A stretch of DNA of 10,707 nucleotides from Patescibacteria group bacterium (GTDB lineage Bacteria; Patescibacteriota; JACMRA01). Positions 4,343 to 10,707 of the stretch are shown piece after piece (within the stretch, counting starts at the first letter, position 1; each line of letters begins with the position of its first letter). The notes beneath the pieces were generated by a model that ran no database searches, had not been told where the DNA came from, and worked only from the letters and a program-made list of their open reading frames with translations. The stretch spans positions 1-10,707 of the forward strand of contig JAOZKL010000027.1 in NCBI GenBank assembly GCA_029935375.1, in the 5' to 3' direction. A program made the translations under genes and the position numbers.

Positions 4343-7198
4343 ATGAGCAAAAGAAAAAAAGGAAACCCAAAAAAAATGAAGAAAAGCAAAAAGAACCAGA
4401 CAAACAAGTCAAGTGTAAAGAGCACGGTTACTGCAAATAAAGGTTTTAACAAAAAAATAACACCGGATAAAGTAACTGAAAATATTGCAAGAAAAGACAC
4501 CCCTACTCTAAAAAAGACAGATGACCAAAAAAGTCAAAGTAATAACCAAAAAGTTATAAAAGCTGACAAAGGACTTCTTTCTAGTTTTTGGAATAATATA
4601 GTCGGAGAAAAAAAGGAACTGCGAAAATACTGGAAAGCAGTTGAAAAAGTAGAATCGTTTAATTCTCAAATTGAAAAACTATCAGACAACGAGTTAAAAG
4701 AAAAAACTTTTGAATTTAGAAAAAAACTATCTAACTTGAAAGGAGAGGCGCTGGAAAAGAAAACTGAAGAGATAATGCCAGAGGTTTTTGCGGTTGTTCG
4801 TGAAGCGTCTATGCGTACCCTGAAAATGAAACATTTTCCAGTTCAATTAATTGGAGGAATGGTTTTGAACGAAGGTCGTGTGGCAGAAATGAAAACAGGT
4901 GAAGGAAAAACTCTTGTAGCCACCCTAACCGTCTATCTAAACGCACTTGCACCAAAAAATCAGGTACATGTAGTAACTGTTAATGATTACCTAGCCAGGC
5001 GTGATGCTAGTTGGATGGGAAGGATCTATAACTTCCTTGGATTGTCAGTTGGAGTTATCCAGAACCAATCATCATTTTATTTCAAATTAGGCGAAGGTAC
5101 AACAGAAAGAGATAAAAAACGAAGAGAAGCAGGAATTGTTGAAACTTACGAAGATGGAGAAAAGGAAAATGCAAATACTGTATTAGATGTAGACGATCTC
5201 GTAACATGTAGCAGAAAAAGGGCGTATTGGGATGACAAAAAAAATGAAGCTGTAGATATAGTATATGGAGTTAATTCAGAGTTTGGATTTGACTATCTAC
5301 GTGATAATATGGCTAAAAGTCCTGAAGAAGTAACTCAAAAAGCTGGACACACAGTAGCTGTTATAGATGAGGTTGACTCTATCCTAATTGACGAAGCTAG
5401 AACCCCTTTGATTATATCTTCTCAAGATTCTAACGCATCAGATCGCTATGAACAGTTTTCCAAGGTTGTAGAAAAATTGAACCCAATTGTAGATTACGAG
5501 GTGGATGAAAAACGAAAAATAGTCAACTTAAGCGAACTAGGTATAGAAAAAGTTGAAAGACTAATCAATGTAAAAGAATTGTACGGAACAGAAGAAAACG
5601 TAGTTTTAATTCATCATCTTGATCAAGCCTTAAGAGCAAAGGCATTATTCAAAAAAGAAAAAGAGTATGTTATAAAAGATGGTGAAATTGTAATTGTAGA
5701 CGAAAACACAGGTCGTATGATGGTTGGTAGGCGATTCAACCAAGGTCTTCACCAGGCAATAGAAGCAAAAGAGGGGCAGAAAATAAAAGCAGAGAGCAAA
5801 ACAGTTGCATCTATAACATTCCAAAATTTCTTTAGATTGTATGACAAGTTAGCTGGAATGACAGGTACAGCAGCCACAGAATCAGAAGAGTTATTCAAAA
5901 TATACGAACTATTAGTTGTGTCAATACCTACAAATAGGCAAATTGTAAGAAAAGATTTTGTAGATTACATTTTCAAAACTGAAGAAGGTAAATTTACAGC
6001 CTTAGTTAGAGATATTGCAGAAATTAACGAAACTGGACAACCTATCTTGGTTGGTACAACCTCTATCGAGAAGAACACGCTATTGAGCCAGATGTTGACA
6101 AAAGCTGGTGTAAAGCACGAAGTTTTGAATGCGAAGAATCACGAACAAGAAGCTAGGATTATTTCTGCAGCTGGTAGGCGTAACAATGTAACAATTGCTA
6201 CAAATATTGCAGGTCGTGGTGTAGATATCAAATTAGGGGGTGAGAAACCTGAAGATGAAGACAAGATTGCGCAATGGCAAGAAGAACATGATTATATTAA
6301 AGATCTTGGTGGCTTGTTTGTTATTGGAACAGAAAGACACGAAAGTCGTCGTATAGACAACCAGTTACGTGGACGATCTGGAAGACAAGGAGATCCCGGA
6401 GCTAGTAGATTCTATGTATCCTTACAAGATTATATCTTAAGAGTATTTGGTGGAGACAAAGTTGGGTACTACAATATATTACCTATCCCAGAAGACCAAC
6501 CTATACAAAACAAATTACTTGCAAAACTTATAGAAGAAGCACAAAAAAAGATTGAAGGTCAACAATATGATGTTCGTAAACATGTGACAGATTATGATGA
6601 TGTTATCAACAGGCAGAGAAGTGTTATATACGAAAGGAGGAGGAAAGTATTGATGAATGAAGATTTTGACTGGAACAGAGAAGTCGTCAAATCTATGTAC
6701 AATGAAGTTGAAAATTGCTTACTATCCATCAAAAAGATAGATAAAAAGAGCAGTAGAGGAAAAGAACAACTAAAAAGAGCAAGTAGCAAACTAAAAGCTA
6801 TTGCCCCTCTTAGTGATTTTGACTCTGGAGTACTCAAAATATTCCTACAAGATAATAAGTGGAAAACTGACAAAGTTACAAAGATGTTAACAGATAAGCT
6901 AGAAAACAAGCTAAAATCAAACTGGGAAATATATGAAAAATCTATCCAGACAGGGCTTTCTAGGTATGTTTACTTGCGAGCCATAGATTTGCTATGGACG
7001 GAACACCTTGTTACAATCGATCAATTAAATGATTCTGTAAGACTGCGTGGATACTCACAAAAAGACCCTCTAACTGAGTTCAAAGACGATGGAATGAAAT
7101 TATTCACTTCCCTACTCAGCGAAATTGACAAAGAAGTATCTGATACAATCTTTAAGGTAAATCCAGAGCTGGTTCCTCCAGGAATTTTGAAAAGCTAA
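4343..7198 (+). CDS. secA: Preprotein translocase ATPase SecA
   Basis: SecA is the cytosolic ATPase that drives unfolded preproteins through SecYEG. All core motifs are visible: Walker A Met183-Lys-Thr-Gly-Glu-Gly-Lys-Thr190, Walker B Asp342-Glu-Val-Asp345, the Asn-Ser-Glu-Phe-Gly-Phe-Asp-Tyr-Leu-Arg-Asp-Asn-Met block after residue 310, and Gln674-Leu-Arg-Gly-Arg-Ser-Gly-Arg-Gln-Gly-Asp684 of the second nucleotide-binding domain. A helical wing/scaffold region follows to residue 951. Three things are unusual. Residues 1-77 are a Lys/Asn/Ser-rich, low-complexity extension before the normal SecA start. About 50-60 extra charged residues (243-302) sit in the first nucleotide-binding domain. The C-terminal zinc-binding SEC-C motif is absent; the protein ends soon after the scaffold helices. 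The first ATG is used here. A second in-frame ATG (4376, residue 12) has an AAGGA 12 bases upstream and might be an alternative start. It has its own promoter and terminator. Confidence 0.97.
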   Translation: MSKRKKGNPKKMKKSKKNQTNKSSVKSTVTANKGFNKKITPDKVTENIARKDTPTLKKTDDQKSQSNNQKVIKADKGLLSSFWNNIVGEKKELRKYWKAVEKVESFNSQIEKLSDNELKEKTFEFRKKLSNLKGEALEKKTEEIMPEVFAVVREASMRTLKMKHFPVQLIGGMVLNEGRVAEMKTGEGKTLVATLTVYLNALAPKNQVHVVTVNDYLARRDASWMGRIYNFLGLSVGVIQNQSSFYFKLGEGTTERDKKRREAGIVETYEDGEKENANTVLDVDDLVTCSRKRAYWDDKKNEAVDIVYGVNSEFGFDYLRDNMAKSPEEVTQKAGHTVAVIDEVDSILIDEARTPLIISSQDSNASDRYEQFSKVVEKLNPIVDYEVDEKRKIVNLSELGIEKVERLINVKELYGTEENVVLIHHLDQALRAKALFKKEKEYVIKDGEIVIVDENTGRMMVGRRFNQGLHQAIEAKEGQKIKAESKTVASITFQNFFRLYDKLAGMTGTAATESEELFKIYELLVVSIPTNRQIVRKDFVDYIFKTEEGKFTALVRDIAEINETGQPILVGTTSIEKNTLLSQMLTKAGVKHEVLNAKNHEQEARIISAAGRRNNVTIATNIAGRGVDIKLGGEKPEDEDKIAQWQEEHDYIKDLGGLFVIGTERHESRRIDNQLRGRSGRQGDPGASRFYVSLQDYILRVFGGDKVGYYNILPIPEDQPIQNKLLAKLIEEAQKKIEGQQYDVRKHVTDYDDVINRQRSVIYERRRKVLMNEDFDWNREVVKSMYNEVENCLLSIKKIDKKSSRGKEQLKRASSKLKAIAPLSDFDSGVLKIFLQDNKWKTDKVTKMLTDKLENKLKSNWEIYEKSIQTGLSRYVYLRAIDLLWTEHLVTIDQLNDSVRLRGYSQKDPLTEFKDDGMKLFTSLLSEIDKEVSDTIFKVNPELVPPGILKS

Positions 7199-7211
7199 TT
7201 ACTTTTGACAT

Positions 7212-7252
7212 AAAAAACAACCCCAGGAAATTAATCTTGGGGTTTGATTTTT
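7212..7252. terminator. Probably bidirectional terminator between secA and the UGA-rich ORF
   Basis: The stem CCCCAGG (7221-7227) pairs with CTTGGGG (7236-7242) through one G-U pair and an eight-base loop. On the plus strand it is followed by TTTGATTTTT (secA side). On the minus strand it is followed by TTGTTTTTTA, so it could also stop transcription of the frame at 7266-7616. It begins 14-22 bases after the secA stop and lies 24 bases beyond the minus-strand stop. Confidence 0.8.
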
Positions 7253-7265
7253 ATCTTATAAAAAC

Positions 7266-7616
7266 TTAGTCTATAGCTCAGTGTTGTGCTTTGGTTGCAT
7301 ACTTCTTCATCCTGACCAACCTTTTGATAAAACGATTGGAATCATCTTTATCAGCAATAGACACTATTTCAGCTCTCACTCAGTTAAAAAATACTAAAGC
7401 GTTAATTACCCTGTAGTGCTCTGGTCAGTAATTTGTTAATTTTAGAGTCAATGTTGTGATGCTAAATATATTAGATCAAACTTTTGTCTCACGAATTCAA
7501 ACAATTTTTCAATCAGGGTTCTGATACCTTTTCATTTCTTTTGACCGTTCAGGATTCATTCATAGAACCAAGCAATCCATAGCTTTTTTTAATTCAGGAA
7601 CATTTCTTTCTGCCAT
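7266..7616 (-). CDS. 116-codon frame open only if UGA is a sense codon (unknown protein, possibly foreign or decayed)
   Basis: On the minus strand an ATG at 7616 opens a frame that ends with TAA at 7268-7266. It contains no TAA or TAG but seven TGA codons, at residues 19, 36, 40, 47, 64, 79 and 113. The rest reads like a normal soluble protein, rich in Lys, Arg, Glu, Asn and Ile with hydrophobic alternation. For example, residues 65-99 run from a Pro-Glu-His-Tyr-Arg-Val-Ile stretch to an acidic then basic helix. There is no GGN and no TGG codon, so UGA must stand for all Gly or all Trp. Seven Gly is a normal amount and seven Trp is not, which favours UGA = Gly (code 25 of Absconditabacteria and Gracilibacteria) over UGA = Trp (code 4). 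All neighbouring genes use the standard code. It could be acquired DNA, a recoded phage gene, or a coincidence in a decayed region. No Shine-Dalgarno site; the downstream hairpin would terminate it. Confidence 0.4.
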
Positions 7617-7728
7617 TTTGTTTTATAAGAAAAAATATAAAAATATAGAGATTGTTTAATCATCTACAAGTACAATATACCACATTTTTGATATTCCGTC
7701 AAATACTATTTTTAAAAATAAATAAAAC

Positions 7729-7757
7729 TTGCCAAATATTATCATTTAAAGTAGAAT
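7729..7757 (+). promoter_or_regulatory. Promoter of the D-LDH gene, leaderless architecture
   Basis: TTGCCA (7729-7734, five of six), a 17-base spacer and TAGAAT (7752-7757, five of six) form a strong promoter. The ATG at 7765 lies eight bases after the -10, exactly where transcription should begin, so the mRNA is predicted to be leaderless. Confidence 0.65.
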
Positions 7758-7764
7758 TAACTTG

Positions 7765-8748
7765 ATGACTAAGACCAAAATTGCATATTTTAGAGCAAAT
7801 GATGAGCAAAAAAAGTTTTTTAAAGAAAAGCTTGGACAAAGTCATGATATATTATTTTTTGAAAGCAACGATATAAAAAAACATTTAGATGGAATTGGTG
7901 ATATTGATATATTATGCGTTAGAACAAATATTGATGTATGTGATAAAGTTATATCAAAACTACCAAAGTTAAAACTTATTGTAACGAGAACAACAGGTTT
8001 TGACCATATAGATTGTAAGTTTGCAAATAATAAAAATATACAAGTTTGCAATGTGCCAAATTATGGAAGCAAGACAGTGGCAGAACACGCTTTTGCTCAT
8101 ATACTACACCTGGCAAGAAATATATCTAAGTTCGATGCAAATGCAAAACGAGGAGAATTTACGAAAGAAAGCTTGAAAGGCTTTGATCTAAACAGCAAGA
8201 CAATTGGAATAATTGGAGGAGGCAAAATTGGATGCAATGCGGCAAAAATTGCAAAAGGATTTGATATGAGTGTTATAGTAACAGATCCATTCCCAAACAA
8301 AAAGTTAGCAGAAGAAATAGGATTTAGATATGTAGAATTAAATAATTTATTACAAAACTCAGACATTATCAGCATACACACACCGCTATTGCCCGCAACC
8401 AAGCACTTAATAAACAAAGAAAATGTGGATAATATCAAAAAAGGCTGTATCTTTATAAATACAGCAAGAGGAGCTATTGTTTCTAATCAGGCTCTGATAC
8501 ATGCTCTTGATAAATCAATTATAACAAAAGCAGGATTAGATGTAATAGAAGGTGAAGAATATTTCTTATTTGGCAAAGAAGGTGAAGAGATTGAGAATAT
8601 CAACAACATTATATCTAGAGACAATGTTACATTCACTCCTCATGTGGGATATTATACAAAAGAAGCTGAACAAAGAATATGGCAAACAACTATAGATAAT
8701 ATCCTCAACTTTGAAGACGGCAAAGCACAAAATTGTATAAATAAGTAG
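7765..8748 (+). CDS. D-lactate dehydrogenase-type 2-hydroxyacid dehydrogenase
   Basis: This 327-residue enzyme of the D-isomer-specific 2-hydroxyacid dehydrogenase family most likely reduces pyruvate to D-lactate with NADH, recycling NAD+ in fermentation. The catalytic domain (about 1-99 and 295-327) flanks a Rossmann domain with Gly151-Gly-Gly-Lys-Ile-Gly156 and an acidic residue (Asp175) at the end of the second strand, consistent with NAD rather than NADP. The catalytic residues are Arg235 (in Thr-Ala-Arg-Gly), Glu264 and His293 (in Thr-Pro-His-Val-Gly-Tyr-Tyr). The first two fall at the numbers usual in lactobacillal D-LDH. The Tyr-Tyr-Thr after the His also favours D-LDH over glycerate dehydrogenases. 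ATG 7765 is preferred over the adjoining TTG at 7762 because a strong promoter places the transcript start there. It converges with glmS with one base between the stops. The exact substrate (pyruvate or another 2-oxoacid) is inferred. Confidence 0.92.
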   Translation: MTKTKIAYFRANDEQKKFFKEKLGQSHDILFFESNDIKKHLDGIGDIDILCVRTNIDVCDKVISKLPKLKLIVTRTTGFDHIDCKFANNKNIQVCNVPNYGSKTVAEHAFAHILHLARNISKFDANAKRGEFTKESLKGFDLNSKTIGIIGGGKIGCNAAKIAKGFDMSVIVTDPFPNKKLAEEIGFRYVELNNLLQNSDIISIHTPLLPATKHLINKENVDNIKKGCIFINTARGAIVSNQALIHALDKSIITKAGLDVIEGEEYFLFGKEGEEIENINNIISRDNVTFTPHVGYYTKEAEQRIWQTTIDNILNFEDGKAQNCINK

Positions 8749-8749
8749 A

Positions 8750-10588
8750 TTACTCTACAGTTACACTCTTAGCCAGGTTTCTTGGCTTGTCTACATCAAG
8801 ACCTCTCAGCCTAGCAACATGATATGCAAATAATTGCAATGGAATAGTATTTATTATCGGAGCAATCTCCTCCTTCATCTTTGGTGTGTATATAACATCA
8901 TCACAAAGATCAGCAACTTCCTTATCTCCATCAGTCGCAACGGCGATTACAATACCACTACGAGCTTTTATCTCCTCTATATTACTAATCATTTTTTCAT
9001 AAATAGAGTCTTGTGGAACAACTGCAATGGTAGGCATGTTTTCATCTATCAAAGCTATGAACCCATGTTTTAACTCACCTCCACTGAGCCCCTCAGCATG
9101 AACATAACCAATCTCTTTTACTTTTAGAGCCCCCTCCAACGCAACTGGATAATTATAATTTCTACCAATATATATCAAGTTGTTTTTCTTATGATACTTT
9201 TCAGCTAATTTTTCTATATTACTATTTTGTTTGAGAGTCTCTTCTGCCAACTTTGGCATATTTTCAATTTCCTCAAGTATGGCCTTTGCTCTTCTAAGGC
9301 TCAGCCCACGCATCCTACCCAACATTACAGCATGCATTAATAAAATTATAGATTGGGATGTAAAAGCCTTGGTAGACGCAACAGATATTTCTGGACCTAT
9401 GTGGTTATAAACACCAGCTTCAGTTATACGACTAATAGTAGATCCAACAGTATTGATAATTCCAGTAACTAAAGCTCCACGATTTTGAGCTTCTTTTATA
9501 GCAGCAACAGAATCGGCAGTTTCTCCAGACTGACTAACAGCAATAACCCATGTTTTTTCATCAATATACGGATTTTTGTATCGGAATTCAGGAGTCATCT
9601 CTGCTTTTGCAGGTATACCAGCGATGTCTTCAAAATACAACTCTGCTAACTTGGCAGAATAATATGACGTACCAATACCAAGTATCACAACTCTTTCCAT
9701 TCTTGCAATCTTATCCTTAACTGTATTCAAACCGCCAAATCTAACATTACCACTTTTTGATACAATCCTACCACGACAAGAATCCTCCATTGTCTTTGCC
9801 TGCTCCATAATCTCTTTTATCAAGAAGTGTTCATGACCACCTTTTGTAGCTGCCTCATCATCCCAATCTATAACCTCGATCTTTTTCTTCAATGGAGCGT
9901 CCTTAAAATTAGTTATAGTGTATTTACCATCCTTTATATCTACAAGCTCACCATCTTCAAAATATATTACATTACGAGTTTGGCTAATAATAGCACTAAC
10001 ATCAGAAGCCAACACATATTCATTCTCTGAAACACCAAGAACAAGAGGGCTTCCTTTTTTAGCAGCGACCAACCTACCAGGCTCATCAGCAGAAACAACT
10101 ACTATAGCATACGCCCCCTCAAGCTTGGTAAGAGTTTTTTGCACAGCTTTTTTTAGATCTCCATTATAGAAAGATTGTACAAGATGAGCTATCACCTCAG
10201 TGTCTGTATCAGAAGAGAACTGAACACCTTTGGATTCTAACTCTTTTTTTAGTTGTTTATAATTTTCAATTATTCCGTTGTGGACAAGCCAAATCTTTTT
10301 ATCTTGACTAAAATGAGGGTGACAATTATCTAGGGTTGGCGATCCATGTGTAGCCCATCGTGTGTGTGCAATCCCAACTTTATCAAATTTTGAAATATCT
10401 GATTTCTCAAGTTCTTTTTCTAGCTCAACAATTTTACCAATTGCTTTTTTACTAAAAACTTGACCATCTTTTGCAACAATCGCAATACCAGCAGAATCGT
10501 ATCCACGATATTCTAGACGCTTCAATCCATTTACCAATGTATCTAACACTTTTGTATCTTTTCCAAAATATCCTACAATTCCACACAT
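8750..10588 (-). CDS. glmS: Glutamine--fructose-6-phosphate aminotransferase (isomerizing)
   Basis: GlmS makes glucosamine-6-phosphate from fructose-6-phosphate and glutamine, the first committed step towards UDP-GlcNAc and peptidoglycan. The protein has 612 residues, the normal full length. The N-terminal glutaminase domain (about 1-225) starts Met-Cys-Gly-Ile-Val-Gly, so Cys2 becomes the N-terminal nucleophile. It has Arg77-Trp-Ala-Thr-His-Gly, Asn104-Gly105 and the Asp-Thr-Asp-Thr-Glu stretch at 127-131. The two SIS sugar-binding domains follow, with Gly304-Ile-Gly-Thr-Ser, Ser352-Gln-Ser-Gly-Glu-Thr and Ser405-Thr-Lys-Ala-Phe-Thr. The isomerase residues correspond to Glu492, His508 and Lys607 in the conserved Ala-Lys-Ser-Val-Thr-Val-Glu end. 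Nothing is missing. There is no glmS ribozyme in the short upstream region; a palindrome in the promoter is the only visible control element. The gene stands alone and converges on the D-LDH gene. Confidence 0.97.
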   Translation of the reverse strand: MCGIVGYFGKDTKVLDTLVNGLKRLEYRGYDSAGIAIVAKDGQVFSKKAIGKIVELEKELEKSDISKFDKVGIAHTRWATHGSPTLDNCHPHFSQDKKIWLVHNGIIENYKQLKKELESKGVQFSSDTDTEVIAHLVQSFYNGDLKKAVQKTLTKLEGAYAIVVVSADEPGRLVAAKKGSPLVLGVSENEYVLASDVSAIISQTRNVIYFEDGELVDIKDGKYTITNFKDAPLKKKIEVIDWDDEAATKGGHEHFLIKEIMEQAKTMEDSCRGRIVSKSGNVRFGGLNTVKDKIARMERVVILGIGTSYYSAKLAELYFEDIAGIPAKAEMTPEFRYKNPYIDEKTWVIAVSQSGETADSVAAIKEAQNRGALVTGIINTVGSTISRITEAGVYNHIGPEISVASTKAFTSQSIILLMHAVMLGRMRGLSLRRAKAILEEIENMPKLAEETLKQNSNIEKLAEKYHKKNNLIYIGRNYNYPVALEGALKVKEIGYVHAEGLSGGELKHGFIALIDENMPTIAVVPQDSIYEKMISNIEEIKARSGIVIAVATDGDKEVADLCDDVIYTPKMKEEIAPIINTIPLQLFAYHVARLRGLDVDKPRNLAKSVTVE

Positions 10589-10612
10589 AATATCAGTAGT
10601 TAAGAATAATTT

Positions 10613-10640
10613 GTTATAGTTGTCAAGATTGTCTTGATAA
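10613..10640 (-). promoter_or_regulatory. glmS promoter region
   Basis: Two overlapping readings are possible on the minus strand. One is TTATCA (10640-10635), 16 bases, then TATAAC (10618-10613, five of six), giving a leader of roughly 20 bases. The other uses the perfect TTGACA (10626-10621) with a poor -10 (TTAACT at 10603-10598), which would give an almost leaderless mRNA. No Shine-Dalgarno site precedes the ATG at 10588. Confidence 0.5.
10623..10637. promoter_or_regulatory. Operator-like perfect inverted repeat in the glmS promoter
   Basis: TCAAGA-TTG-TCTTGA is a perfect six-base inverted repeat with a three-base centre. It lies between the -35 and -10 of one promoter reading and covers the -35 of the other, so a bound dimeric protein would block either. 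No regulator gene is present in the window. Confidence 0.4.
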
Positions 10641-10707
10641 AAGTATTAACTATGCATAAGTTCAAACACATATGGCACATTGGGTTGATGGAAAATAATA
10701 AATAAAT

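Noticed and set aside
7266..7616. Reading the UGA-rich region as a plain decayed gene of this organism
   Set aside because: Random decay should also produce TAA and TAG and frameshifts. Here only TGA occurs, and Gly and Trp codons are both otherwise missing, which decay does not explain. Decay after transfer from a recoded genome remains open.
10608..10690. A roughly 26-codon minus-strand ORF upstream of glmS
   Set aside because: It runs through both candidate promoters of glmS, has no start signals of its own, and its composition does not look protein-like.
10589..10707. A glmS ribozyme or riboswitch upstream of glmS
   Set aside because: The predicted leader is at most about 20 bases and no ribozyme core is visible, so there is no room for one.
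1..10707. CRISPR arrays, tRNA or rRNA genes, insertion sequences with terminal inverted repeats
   Set aside because: I looked for evenly spaced repeats, cloverleaf arms, conserved rRNA stretches and transposase motifs and saw none. The A AAA AAC heptamer is not accompanied by a recognisable transposase.

Overview
The window is AT-rich bacterial DNA with tightly packed, mostly single-gene transcription units. It carries three recognisable housekeeping or metabolic genes: secA, a D-lactate-dehydrogenase-type 2-hydroxyacid dehydrogenase and glmS. The rest are small membrane or hypothetical proteins and one large surface protein. I infer a member of the Candidate Phyla Radiation (Patescibacteria). 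The reasons are a SecA with a long basic N-terminal extension, an insertion in the first nucleotide-binding domain and no C-terminal zinc motif; a FecR-domain protein with Fn3-like repeats; fermentative D-LDH; and no Shine-Dalgarno sequences. No 16S rRNA or other phylogenetic marker is present to settle this.

Layout. Bases 1-354 hold the 3' end of a membrane protein gene. Bases 402-1303 hold a small rubredoxin-like zinc-ribbon ORF that overlaps a 237-residue helical protein; an A AAA AAC heptamer in the overlap would fuse the two by a -1 shift. On the minus strand, 1311-1946 (a four-helix membrane protein) and 1985-2281 (a small four-helix protein resembling DUF6804) each have their own promoter. 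About 300 bp of non-coding DNA (2282-2579) contains divergent promoters. Bases 2580-4205 encode a membrane-anchored FecR/Fn3 surface protein, closed by a hairpin terminator. Bases 4343-7198 encode SecA, from a near-consensus promoter to a terminator that looks usable in both directions. Bases 7266-7616 (minus) hold the most unusual item. It is a 116-codon frame from ATG to TAA with no TAA or TAG inside but seven in-frame TGA codons, and it has no GGN and no TGG codon. It reads as a protein only if UGA is sense. Bases 7765-8748 (D-LDH, apparently leaderless) and 8750-10588 (GlmS, minus) converge with one base between their stops.

How the genes work together. SecA is the motor of the Sec export route, the route the FecR/Fn3 protein and the membrane proteins would be expected to use. 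GlmS commits fructose-6-phosphate to amino sugars for the cell wall. D-LDH would regenerate NAD+ from pyruvate in a fermentative cell. The genes do not form one pathway operon. The long genes clearly use the standard code (TGG for Trp, GGN for Gly, no internal TGA), so the UGA-containing frame stands out as probable foreign or recoded DNA.
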